From an uncultured Cytophagaceae bacterium (lineage in GTDB: Bacteria; Bacteroidota; Bacteroidia; Cytophagales; Spirosomataceae), in assembly GCA_903960725.1 (NCBI GenBank), contig CAJCBY010000444.1:1-5929 (forward strand): a stretch of 5,929 bases of DNA, written 5' to 3'. The notes beneath the pieces are model-generated. The model was not told the origin of the DNA and made no database searches. It was given only the letters and a program-made list of their open reading frames with translations. The translations under genes and the position numbers were made by a program. Shown piece after piece: positions 1 through 5,929 of the stretch (positions are counted from its first letter, which is position 1; every line of letters starts with the position of its first letter).

Positions 1-60
1 CGCTAAAGCCGGAATGGCCATAAATGCGAACAAAAGAAAGGCGATATATTTTAATTTCAT
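1..60 (-). CDS. Secreted protein of unknown function, N-terminal fragment (signal peptide only)
   Basis: The minus strand reads ATG at 60-58 and stays open to the left edge, giving 20 codons. They encode Met-Lys-Leu-Lys-Tyr, then a hydrophobic stretch (Ile-Ala-Phe-Leu-Leu-Phe-Ala-Phe-Met-Ala), ending Ile-Pro-Ala-Leu-Ala. This is a textbook Sec signal peptide: a lysine-bearing n-region, a roughly 12-residue hydrophobic core, and an Ala-Leu-Ala that fits a signal peptidase I site at the last visible residue. There is no cysteine in the visible part, so nothing marks it as a lipoprotein. The gene diverges from glyA across 151 bases. The mature protein lies outside the window, so its function cannot be stated. 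The start is supported by signal-peptide composition and a possible -7 element just upstream, not by a ribosome binding site, because none is visible. Confidence 0.8.
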   Translation of the reverse strand, partial: MKLKYIAFLLFAFMAIPALA

Positions 61-81
61 GTTTGTCTCAAAATGCAAAAC

Positions 82-89
82 CAAAATTA
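82..89 (-). promoter_or_regulatory. Possible -7 promoter element for the leftward secreted-protein gene
   Basis: On the minus strand these bases read TAATTTTG, an exact match to the Bacteroidota -7 consensus TAnnTTTG. The element lies 21 bases upstream of the leftward ATG, implying a very short untranslated leader. No TTG-type -33 element is seen at the expected distance. That position is occupied by the GC-rich hairpin at 98-111. An 8-base motif with four fixed T/G positions in AT-rich DNA arises easily by chance, so this is tentative. Confidence 0.35.
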
Positions 90-90
90 A

Positions 91-111
91 GAAAAAAGCG
101 CGGAAACGCGC
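91..111 (-). terminator. Short GC-rich hairpin followed by T6 on the minus strand (terminator-like, or operator)
   Basis: Plus-strand bases 98-102 (GCGCG) and 107-111 (CGCGC) form a perfect 5-bp all-GC stem around a GAAA loop. On the minus strand the stem (loop TTTC) is followed immediately by six T residues (97-92), which is the form of a small intrinsic terminator. It sits upstream of the leftward coding region. It could therefore stop antisense transcription coming out of glyA, act as a leader attenuator if the leftward promoter lies further upstream, or simply be a dyad protein-binding site. On the plus strand there is no T-run after it, so it is not a terminator in that direction. The stem is short; function is inference. 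Confidence 0.35.
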
Positions 112-166
112 GTGATATTTGTCTTATTATAGCGGCTTTTCATTTTTCAATTCGGAGAAAAAAACG

Positions 167-174
167 TACTTTTG
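167..174 (+). promoter_or_regulatory. Likely -7 promoter element for the glyA-tatC-uup unit
   Basis: The bases TACTTTTG match the Bacteroidota -7 consensus TAnnTTTG exactly. The element lies 37 bases upstream of the glyA ATG, which would place the transcript start near 180 and give a leader of about 30 bases. The -33 region (about 143-148) is T-rich but lacks a clear TTTG. No other exact match on this strand lies closer to glyA, and no promoter is evident in the short gaps before tatC or the ABC-F gene. Confidence 0.5.
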
Positions 175-211
175 ACCTTTCAAATTGTAATCCAGAACCC
201 ATTCGATTTTT

Positions 212-1501
212 ATGGCATCCACTTTCCCTACACAACGAGATAAAGAGATTTTTGACCTGATTAACCAGGAGGCTCATCGCCAAGAATTTGGCATTGAATT
301 AATCGCCTCTGAAAACTTCACATCGCCACAAGTGATGGAAGCACAGGGAAGTGTTTTAACGAATAAATACGCCGAAGGTCTTCCTGGAAAGCGTTATTAT
401 GGGGGTTGTGAAGTAGTGGATGAAGTGGAGACCTTAGCGATTGAGCGTGCGAAACAATTGTTTGGAGCTGCTTGGGCGAACGTTCAACCTCACTCTGGAG
501 CGCAAGCGAATGCGGCAGTATTCTTATCGTTCTTAAACCCAGGCGATAAAATCTTAGGATTTGACTTGTCTCACGGCGGTCACCTTTCACACGGTTCTCC
601 TGTCAACTTCTCTGGTAAATATTTCCAAGCCTTCTTCTACGGCGTAGAAAAAGAAACGGGATTAATTGATTGGGACAAAGTAGAAGCAACTGCTTTAAAG
701 GAAAAACCAAGATTGCTTATTTGTGGCGCATCTGCCTATTCGCGCGATTGGGATTATGCCCGTCTTCGTTCCATCGCTGACTCAGTAGGAGCAATCTTAT
801 TAGCTGATATTTCACACCCATCTGCGTTAATCGCGAAGGGTTTATTAAATAACCCCGTTCAACATTGCCATATTATTACGACGACGACGCACAAAACGCT
901 TCGTGGACCGCGTGGTGGTTTGATTATGATGGGCAATGATTTTGAGAATCCGTTTGGCTTTAAAACCTTAAAAGGAGAATTGAAAATGATGTCTGCTTGT
1001 TTAGACGGCGCCGTGTTCCCAGGAACGCAGGGTGGTCCATTAGAGCACGTGATTGCGGCGAAGGCGATTGCTTTTGGCGAGGCTTTGACACCTACATTTG
1101 CAGACTATGCAAAACAAGTGCAGTTAAATGCACAAGCGATGGCGAAGGCCTTTTTAACCAAAGGATATGACATCATCTCAGGAGGTACTGACAATCACTT
1201 GATGTTAATTGACCTACGTCCGAAAGGATTGAGCGGGAAATTAGCGGAAAATACGTTGATCCAAGCGGATATTACGATTAACAAAAACATGGTTCCTTTT
1301 GACGATAAGTCTCCATTCGTGACATCTGGTATGCGTGTGGGAACCGCGGCAATGACGACCCGTGGGTTGAAAGAATCAGATATGGCACAAATCGTGGAGA
1401 TGGTCGACAAGGCCTTGATGAACCACGATAACGAGGCAGTATTAAAATCAATCAAAGGAGACGTAAATGAGTGGGTGAAGCAATTCCCATTATACCTATA
1501 A
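212..1501 (+). CDS. glyA: Serine hydroxymethyltransferase
   Basis: This is a PLP enzyme of fold type I that interconverts serine plus tetrahydrofolate with glycine plus 5,10-methylenetetrahydrofolate in the cytoplasm. It is the main source of one-carbon units. The 429-residue length is normal for a bacterial SHMT. Visible signatures are IASENF (31-36), [14 protein letters not shown] (52-65; substrate/PLP-contacting Tyr and Glu), PHSGAQAN (93-100; phosphate-binding region), [15 protein letters not shown] (121-135; PLP-stacking histidine region), ADISH (198-202; Asp contacting the pyridine nitrogen) and [14 protein letters not shown] (223-236), with Lys228 as the Schiff-base lysine. The start at 212 puts the usual N-terminus before the first conserved block. 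There is no Shine-Dalgarno sequence, as is usual in this phylum. It is the first gene of the rightward unit, followed by tatC after 6 bases. All key residues look intact. The identification is secure; it is distinguished from threonine aldolases by the [10 protein letters not shown] block and overall length. Confidence 0.98.
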   Translation: MASTFPTQRDKEIFDLINQEAHRQEFGIELIASENFTSPQVMEAQGSVLTNKYAEGLPGKRYYGGCEVVDEVETLAIERAKQLFGAAWANVQPHSGAQANAAVFLSFLNPGDKILGFDLSHGGHLSHGSPVNFSGKYFQAFFYGVEKETGLIDWDKVEATALKEKPRLLICGASAYSRDWDYARLRSIADSVGAILLADISHPSALIAKGLLNNPVQHCHIITTTTHKTLRGPRGGLIMMGNDFENPFGFKTLKGELKMMSACLDGAVFPGTQGGPLEHVIAAKAIAFGEALTPTFADYAKQVQLNAQAMAKAFLTKGYDIISGGTDNHLMLIDLRPKGLSGKLAENTLIQADITINKNMVPFDDKSPFVTSGMRVGTAAMTTRGLKESDMAQIVEMVDKALMNHDNEAVLKSIKGDVNEWVKQFPLYL

Positions 1502-1507
1502 TTTTTT

Positions 1508-2374
1508 ATGGCAGCAGATCAAGATTTTGACGATTTCGACGACGATGAAGTAACGGATGGCACAGAGATGTCCTTCCTAGGTCATCTAGAAGAATTAAGA
1601 TGGCATATTCTGCGGTCCGTTGCCTCCTTCTTTATCTTTGCTATAGCTGCTTGGTTCTTTCGGGAATTCATTTTCAGCTCGATTATTTTAGGGCCGACGA
1701 AAACCGATTTTTACACCAATCAAGTCCTGTGTCAAGCCGCCGAAGTCTTCAATATGCCTAGTTTATGCATGCAGAAGGCCGATTTTATTCTCCAAAGTAG
1801 GGAAGTTTCAGGCCAATTCATGATGGCGCTGACCCAGTCCATTATCGTAGGTCTATTATTTGCCTTCCCATATATGTTCCACGAATTGTGGCGCTTCATT
1901 AAACCAGGCTTGAAGAGCAAGGAATTGAATGCGGCACGTGGCGCAGTTTTTTGGGTATCCTTATTGTTTTTTAGCGGGGTTGCCTTCGGCTATTATGTGG
2001 TTTCCCCTATGGCGATTAACTTTCTGGCTAACTTTAAATTAGATCCCACGATACAAAATCAGTTCGATATCAACGATTACATTTCGTTGTTATCCATGTT
2101 GACTTTGGCCTGTGGAATCACCTTTCAATTACCCATGGTAGCCTATGTGCTATCGCAAGTAGGCATTTTAACCCCGTCCTTCATGCGGGAATATCGCAGA
2201 CATGCCCTAATTGTCATTTTTATCGTGGCGGCGATCATCACCCCTTCTCCGGATGTGATTTCACAACTTTTAGTGGCATTCCCACTCCTTGGTTTGTATG
2301 AAATCAGTATCGGCGTTTCAGGCCGCGTCTTGAAGCGTAAAATGAGAGAAGAAGAGATGGAATCGAATTCTTAA
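1508..2374 (+). CDS. tatC: Twin-arginine protein translocase subunit TatC
   Basis: TatC is the integral-membrane receptor of the Tat pathway. It binds twin-arginine signal peptides and recruits TatA to export folded proteins. The 288-residue protein has a very acidic N-terminal tail (residues 5-20, mostly Asp/Glu), then MSFLGHLEELRWHILRS (21-37), the family's cytoplasmic HLEELR signal-peptide recognition motif. Six membrane segments are apparent at about 38-57, 106-126, 145-168, 192-218, 232-248 and 249-268. FAFPYMFHELWRFIKPGL (118-135) carries the conserved Pro121, Glu126 and Pro133-Gly134. Gln207 in segment 4 sits where TatC proteins have Glu or Gln. TPSPDVISQ (245-253) is the conserved segment 5/6 turn. 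The first periplasmic loop (about 58-105) is long and carries Cys75 and Cys87. The start gives a 6-base gap after glyA; Met21 is an alternative start that would remove the acidic tail. No tatA or tatB is in the window, so these must lie elsewhere. The C-terminal residues are part of a small tandem duplication. Confidence 0.97.
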   Translation: MAADQDFDDFDDDEVTDGTEMSFLGHLEELRWHILRSVASFFIFAIAAWFFREFIFSSIILGPTKTDFYTNQVLCQAAEVFNMPSLCMQKADFILQSREVSGQFMMALTQSIIVGLLFAFPYMFHELWRFIKPGLKSKELNAARGAVFWVSLLFFSGVAFGYYVVSPMAINFLANFKLDPTIQNQFDINDYISLLSMLTLACGITFQLPMVAYVLSQVGILTPSFMREYRRHALIVIFIVAAIITPSPDVISQLLVAFPLLGLYEISIGVSGRVLKRKMREEEMESNS

Positions 2375-2383
2375 TCGAATTCT
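2360..2383 (+). repeat. 12-base tandem duplication spanning the tatC stop codon
   Basis: Two adjacent 12-base units, GAATCGAATTCT (2360-2371) and TAATCGAATTCT (2372-2383), differ only at the first base. The units are in frame with tatC: the first encodes Glu-Ser-Asn-Ser, the end of the protein, and in the second the G-to-T difference turns the Glu codon GAA into the stop codon TAA. It lies just before the start of the ABC-F gene. The match is seen directly; a replication-slippage origin is inference. Confidence 0.85.
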
Positions 2384-2396
2384 CAACAACAAACGA

Positions 2397-4259
2397 ATGA
2401 ATTATTTATCGGCGGAAAACATATCACGCAACCTAGGCGAAAGATGGGTGTTTAAAGGACTATTTTTTGGCCTCCAAAAAGGCGAAAAAGTAGCCCTCAT
2501 CGGAAAAAACGGCACGGGTAAAACCACCTTGATGGAATCCCTGATGGGGATGCAAACGCCTGACGAGGGAAATATTTCCATCCGCAAAGGCATTCGCGTA
2601 GGCTATCTACCACAGAATCCCATTTTCGCCGAAAATGAGCAAGTGCTTAATTATCTTTTCTCGGACGATTTACCCAGCGCAGTAGCCATCAAATCCTACG
2701 AGAAAGCAATGCTTTCCGGTGATTCAAAAGAGCTAGAAGACGCCTTTGCTTTAATGGAAGCCCATAACGCTTGGGATTACGAGGCACGCGCGAAACAAAT
2801 CATTAGCCGCTTAGGCATTCCAGATGGCGACCAAAAGGTATCTACTTTATCTGGGGGCCAAAAGAAACGTCTATCCCTAGCTAAACTTTTAATCGAAAGT
2901 CCAGACATTATGATTCTGGATGAGCCTACTAACCATTTGGACATTGAAACCATCGAATGGCTCGAAGGAATTATGTCCGGCCCTAACGTCACCGTTTTAG
3001 TCGTTTCCCACGACCGCTATTTCCTAGACAAGGTCTGCAACAAGATGATGGAATTAGCCGACGGCTCCATTTACACCTACGAGGGAAACTACGCCTATTT
3101 CCTAGAGAAGAAAGCGGAACGCGAAGCCTCAGATGCCAGCAGCGTTTCGAAAGCAAAAAACCTCTACCGCAAAGAACTTGAGTGGATGCGGAAGCAACCG
3201 AAAGCACGCGGCACAAAGTCACAATCTCGTATTGATGCCTTCTACGAAACCGAAGAAAAAGCGCACAAAAAACTAGACGACAGCAAGCTGGAATTAAACA
3301 TCCAAATGTCCCGTCTCGGCAATAAGATCATCGAAATCAACCACCTGAAAAAGGCCTGGGGAGACAAGAAGATCATCAACGATTTCACCTACACCTTTAA
3401 GAAGAAAGATCGCATCGGAATCGTAGGAAAGAATGGCGCAGGTAAAACCACGTTCCTACAACTCCTAACCGGATTAGAACAACCCGATTCAGGTACCATC
3501 GATCCCGGCGAAACCTTAGTGGTGGGTTATTATACCCAAATCCCATTCGATTTCCGTCCAGAACAGCGCGTCATCGACACGATCACAGAAATCGCCGAAG
3601 TGATCCCTTATGGCAAAAACGAATCTTTGAGTCCAAGTCAATTCTTGAGCAAATTCTTATTCCCTACTGCCCAGCAATATACTCCGGTAGAAAAGCTGTC
3701 AGGTGGAGAAAAGAAGCGTTTACAATTGATGCGCGTGTTAGTCAAGAATCCTAACTTCCTGATTCTGGATGAGCCCACAAACGATTTGGATTTAGACACG
3801 TTACAACTCTTAGAAGACTTCTTAACTGAATTCCAAGGTTGTCTTTTACTGGTTTCCCATGATCGTTATTTCATGGATAATCTAGTAGATCAATTAATCC
3901 TGGTGGAAGGCGAAGGAGAAGTTAAATTCTTCAACGGAAACTATACGGATTACCGCATTGCCTTAGAGAATAAAGAGGATGAACCGGCAGCAAAGCAAAG
4001 TCCTGTAAAAGCACCTAGCACCGCAGCGCCTTCGACGCCCAAAGGACCTAAGCTTAGCTTCAAGGAACAGAAGGAATTCGAGGAACTAGAAAAGGAGATG
4101 GCAGCATTGGAAATCGAGAAAGATTCGTTCGTCGAAAAACTCAATCAAGGTTCAGATGACTTTCAGTTATTGACCGATTGGGCGAAAGCCGTTGAGGATA
4201 TCAAGAATAAGCTAGAGGAGAAAGAGCTGCGGTGGCTCGAGTTATCTGAAAGAGCATAA
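2397..4259 (+). CDS. uup: ABC-F family ATPase, Uup type
   Basis: This is a soluble ABC protein with two fused ATPase domains and no membrane segments; ABC-F proteins act on the ribosome or on nucleic acids rather than in transport. Domain 1 has Walker A GKNGTGKTT (36-44), signature LSGGQKKR (151-158), Walker B IMILDE (171-176, catalytic Glu176) and switch His205. A charged helical linker (about 235-305) contains ELEWMRKQPKARGTKSQSR. Domain 2 has Walker A GKNGAGKTT (344-352), signature LSGGEKKR (434-441), Walker B FLILDE (454-459, Glu459) and His488. A Pro/Ala/Lys-rich spacer (529-551) leads to a coiled coil (552-617) starting KLSFKEQKEFEELEKEM. That C-terminal domain, the ELEW-KAR-TK linker and the TPxxxLSGGE and EPTNDLD blocks match what I recall of E. 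coli Uup, whose C-terminal domain binds DNA and whose loss alters transposon excision. At 620 residues it is close to that protein in length. Both ATPase sites appear intact. It starts 22 bases after tatC and ends against the terminator. ABC-F membership is certain; the Uup subgroup is very likely. An antibiotic-resistance ABC-F is less likely, given the C-terminal domain. Confidence 0.93.
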   Translation: MNYLSAENISRNLGERWVFKGLFFGLQKGEKVALIGKNGTGKTTLMESLMGMQTPDEGNISIRKGIRVGYLPQNPIFAENEQVLNYLFSDDLPSAVAIKSYEKAMLSGDSKELEDAFALMEAHNAWDYEARAKQIISRLGIPDGDQKVSTLSGGQKKRLSLAKLLIESPDIMILDEPTNHLDIETIEWLEGIMSGPNVTVLVVSHDRYFLDKVCNKMMELADGSIYTYEGNYAYFLEKKAEREASDASSVSKAKNLYRKELEWMRKQPKARGTKSQSRIDAFYETEEKAHKKLDDSKLELNIQMSRLGNKIIEINHLKKAWGDKKIINDFTYTFKKKDRIGIVGKNGAGKTTFLQLLTGLEQPDSGTIDPGETLVVGYYTQIPFDFRPEQRVIDTITEIAEVIPYGKNESLSPSQFLSKFLFPTAQQYTPVEKLSGGEKKRLQLMRVLVKNPNFLILDEPTNDLDLDTLQLLEDFLTEFQGCLLLVSHDRYFMDNLVDQLILVEGEGEVKFFNGNYTDYRIALENKEDEPAAKQSPVKAPSTAAPSTPKGPKLSFKEQKEFEELEKEMAALEIEKDSFVEKLNQGSDDFQLLTDWAKAVEDIKNKLEEKELRWLELSERA

Positions 4260-4264
4260 AAAAA

Positions 4265-4288
4265 GCCCCGATCACTCGGGGCTTTTTT
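4265..4288. terminator. Intrinsic terminator, probably bidirectional
   Basis: GCCCCGA (4265-4271) and TCGGGGC (4276-4282) form a perfect 7-bp stem around a TCAC loop. It is followed by six T residues (4283-4288) and preceded by a run of seven A residues (4258-4264). The A-run pairs with the T-run and supplies the T-tract on the minus strand. The stem therefore terminates the rightward glyA-tatC-uup transcript and can also terminate the convergent leftward gene, whose stop codon is 17 bases away at 4306-4308. The A-run overlaps the uup stop codon, so there is almost no 3' untranslated spacer on that side. Confidence 0.93.
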
Positions 4289-4298
4289 CGTTTAAGAC

Positions 4299-4317
4299 TT
4301 CCAGTTTAATTCTGGAA
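4299..4317. repeat. Small inverted repeat across the stop codon of the leftward gene
   Basis: TTCCAG (4299-4304) and CTGGAA (4312-4317) are perfect 6-base inverted arms around a 7-base spacer (4305-4311) that contains the stop codon of the minus-strand gene. It has no T-run after it in either direction, so it is not a terminator by itself. It might add a weak hairpin at the end of the leftward message. Chance occurrence is quite possible. Confidence 0.4.
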
Positions 4318-5929
4318 ATTCAAATTCATTAGAGCATATAAGGCTCCTTCTTTAACTTTGTCATTCACAAACACCAAGTAGATATCGTGAACTCCTGACA
4401 TATTTATTGGGAAGTTATAAGCCTTAGTCGCATTCACTTCAACAGAGCCCACTAATGGACCTGTAACGCTTCCTGTTCTAAGCTCTAGCTGACCACCTAC
4501 TGTTTGACCAGCCATATAGCTAGCCATGACCGAAAGATTCTTAATACCAGTTAAATCAATGGCATCATAACGAGCATAACCACCAGGACCAGTAGATACT
4601 AAGATTTCACCCACACCATCCACTTTGAACTTCATCGTTTTAGCCGTTGCATCAGCAGCTACTGCAGGAATCTTTGCATCGCGTAGAGTCACGACTTTAG
4701 AACCCGTTACCGGAGCAATTTTTCCTGAACCCTTATCTGTGTACATCGCACGGAAGATAAACGTTCCTGGCTTTCCTTTATCTTGAGGGATATATTGACC
4801 AGCCACTGGCTTAGACGCTTTCTTTTTGTCAGATAAACCTAAAATGTATTTCACCATTTCACGTGAATCAGCTACCGAAATTTGAGGGTGAGCTGCCATA
4901 GCATTCTCTCCCCAAACTCCACCACCACCGGCAATAATCTTCTTCGATAATTCATCGATATTTTGTGAGCTCGCACGGTATTTCTTACTGATATCTGTGT
5001 AAGATGGTCCCACTGACTTCTTGTCAATCGCGTGACACGTCTTGCAATCTGATAAATCAATTAAACGCTTACCTGTAGAGAATGAAGTATTCGCTTGGTG
5101 TCCTTGCGCGATTACGGTCTTGTCAAATCCTTCTAAATAATCGATTTGCATAACAACTTCGTCCTCTGCAATCTTCTTATTCGCTAAACTTCCATCCTCT
5201 TTATCTTGTACCGATACTTTGTAGGTTACCGGCTTGTCGTTCCAATAGAATGATTTGTTTCCTTCAATAGCTACATCTACCGCTGGCACTTCATTACCTG
5301 CCGTGATTTTAACCATTTCCGTATTCGAATTTCCAGCCGCATCTTTCACGGTTAACTTCACATTGTAAATTCCTGCTTTTGTAAATACGTGTGTTGGATT
5401 AGCTGCAGAACTTGTTCCTCCATCGCCAAAATTCCACGCATATTTAATCGCATCTCCATCATAATCTACCGTTCCTTTAGAAGAGAATTTAACACTCAAA
5501 GGCAAAGCACCCACCGGCTTGTCTACTGAAACCATCACCTTAGGAGTTCTATTTCCTGCATTGTACTCAATTTTATATAGAGCTGCATCCTCACTAGCCG
5601 CAAACCAGTTAGGGCCATATTCTAAACCGTACATCGTACCGTTTTTATCGAACTCTAAATCCATCGGATGAGAGAAGGTTGTATTAGGAAGGAAACGCTC
5701 CATTTGAACAAAATCACCTTTTGCATTCATCGTCACCGTGTAGATTAAATCGCGGGACCAATCATAAGCAAAGAACTTCCCATCGTAATAAGCTGGGAAT
5801 TTAGTCTTCGAAGTAGTCGGAAAATCATCTCTGTAATAGATCGGACCAGCCATCGCGTTACGCGAACCCTTGGTAATTACAGGGCCAAATTCCGGCGAAT
5901 CAGCATAAGGGTAATAAATGAATGCTTTC
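4306..5929 (-). CDS. Secreted multidomain redox protein: sugar-dehydrogenase-like propeller end, PKD, cytochrome c and carbohydrate-binding domain (C-terminal 540 residues, N-terminus beyond window)
   Basis: The frame is open to the right edge: 25 codons lie upstream of the first visible Met (5853-5851), reading from Lys-Ala-Phe-Ile-Tyr-Tyr. That Met is internal and the gene is partial. Numbering from it, 1-100 resembles the last blades of a PQQ-dependent sugar (glucose/sorbosone) dehydrogenase propeller (AYYDGKFFAYDWSRDLIY; HPMDLEFDKNGTMYGLEYG; ALYKIEY). A PKD domain covers about 104-187, with YAWNFGDG (138-145) and HVFTKAGIYNVKLTV (155-169). About 188-250 is an Ig-like strand region. A class I cytochrome c domain covers about 252-342, with haem motif CKTCH (270-274) and probable axial Met319. 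About 390-515 looks like a CBM6-type beta-sandwich (DLTGIKNLSV; GGQLELRTGSVTGPLVG; GVHDIYLVFVND). The likely role is oxidation of a sugar outside the cytoplasm, with electron transfer to haem. No signal peptide is visible, as the N-terminus is missing. No T9SS sorting domain is evident at the C-terminus. Domain calls for haem and PKD are firm; the propeller and CBM are recognised by pattern only. The enzyme's substrate is unknown. Confidence 0.9.
   Translation of the reverse strand, partial: KAFIYYPYADSPEFGPVITKGSRNAMAGPIYYRDDFPTTSKTKFPAYYDGKFFAYDWSRDLIYTVTMNAKGDFVQMERFLPNTTFSHPMDLEFDKNGTMYGLEYGPNWFAASEDAALYKIEYNAGNRTPKVMVSVDKPVGALPLSVKFSSKGTVDYDGDAIKYAWNFGDGGTSSAANPTHVFTKAGIYNVKLTVKDAAGNSNTEMVKITAGNEVPAVDVAIEGNKSFYWNDKPVTYKVSVQDKEDGSLANKKIAEDEVVMQIDYLEGFDKTVIAQGHQANTSFSTGKRLIDLSDCKTCHAIDKKSVGPSYTDISKKYRASSQNIDELSKKIIAGGGGVWGENAMAAHPQISVADSREMVKYILGLSDKKKASKPVAGQYIPQDKGKPGTFIFRAMYTDKGSGKIAPVTGSKVVTLRDAKIPAVAADATAKTMKFKVDGVGEILVSTGPGGYARYDAIDLTGIKNLSVMASYMAGQTVGGQLELRTGSVTGPLVGSVEVNATKAYNFPINMSGVHDIYLVFVNDKVKEGALYALMNLNFQN

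Noticed and set aside
143..163. T-run and A-run inverted arrangement upstream of glyA
   Set aside because: The possible stem is only A-T pairs around a TTC/GAA core and lies upstream of the predicted transcript start. It is compatible with ordinary AT-rich promoter DNA.
61..211. Glycine or tetrahydrofolate riboswitch upstream of glyA
   Set aside because: The predicted leader is only about 30 bases and no multi-stem conserved core is visible. There is not enough room between promoter and start codon.
24..260. Plus-strand reading frame of 78 codons covering the divergent intergenic region
   Set aside because: It overlaps the signal-peptide gene on the other strand, both promoter candidates and the glyA start in another frame. 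Its protein is rich in Lys/Arg with no domain-like pattern, typical of chance translation.
878..889. Four consecutive ACG codons in glyA, looking like a microsatellite
   Set aside because: They encode the conserved Thr run just before the PLP lysine of SHMT, so protein constraint explains them.
2989..3222. Minus-strand frame of 77 codons within the ABC-F gene, and similar antisense frames in glyA, tatC and the right-hand gene
   Set aside because: They lie fully inside genes with intact conserved motifs and show composition expected of antisense shadows. None has its own upstream signals or recognisable domains.
5851..5853. Met at 5853 as the true start of the right-hand minus-strand gene
   Set aside because: The frame is open for 25 more codons to the window edge with protein-like sequence (Tyr-Tyr-Pro-Tyr-Ala-Asp-Ser-Pro-Glu-Phe-Gly-Pro), no signal peptide follows this Met, and it falls inside the propeller-like domain.

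Overview
This window looks like ordinary chromosomal DNA from a member of the Bacteroidota, plausibly Cytophagales. Four things point there. The TatC has a long first periplasmic loop with two cysteines, which I recall from this phylum. Upstream regions lack Shine-Dalgarno sequences. There are TAnnTTTG-type -7 promoter elements. The right-hand gene has a sugar-dehydrogenase/PKD/cytochrome c/carbohydrate-binding architecture common in these bacteria. The genus is not determinable by eye.

Layout: the left edge (1-60) carries the first 20 codons of a minus-strand gene that begins with a clear signal peptide. A 151-base divergent intergenic region (61-211) follows. It holds a likely promoter for the rightward genes, a possible promoter for the leftward gene, and a short GC-rich hairpin followed by T6 on the minus strand. 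Three plus-strand genes come next, tightly packed: glyA (serine hydroxymethyltransferase), tatC (twin-arginine translocase core subunit) after a 6-base gap, and a Uup-type ABC-F ATPase after a 22-base gap. The three probably form one transcription unit that ends at a strong hairpin terminator (4265-4288). That terminator is symmetrical enough to serve the convergent gene as well. The rest of the window (4306 to the right edge) is the C-terminal part of a large minus-strand gene for a secreted multidomain redox protein, whose N-terminus lies beyond the window.

The three rightward genes do not form an obvious pathway. GlyA makes glycine and one-carbon units, TatC exports folded proteins, and the Uup-like ATPase probably acts on ribosomes or nucleic acid structures. 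No tatA/tatB is present. The right-hand protein would act outside the cytoplasm, apparently coupling sugar oxidation to a haem c domain while bound to carbohydrate.

No previously undescribed system, mobile element, CRISPR array, tRNA or rRNA was recognised. The points most worth a second look are the intergenic hairpin, a 12-base tandem duplication that creates the tatC stop codon, and the domain architecture of the right-hand protein.
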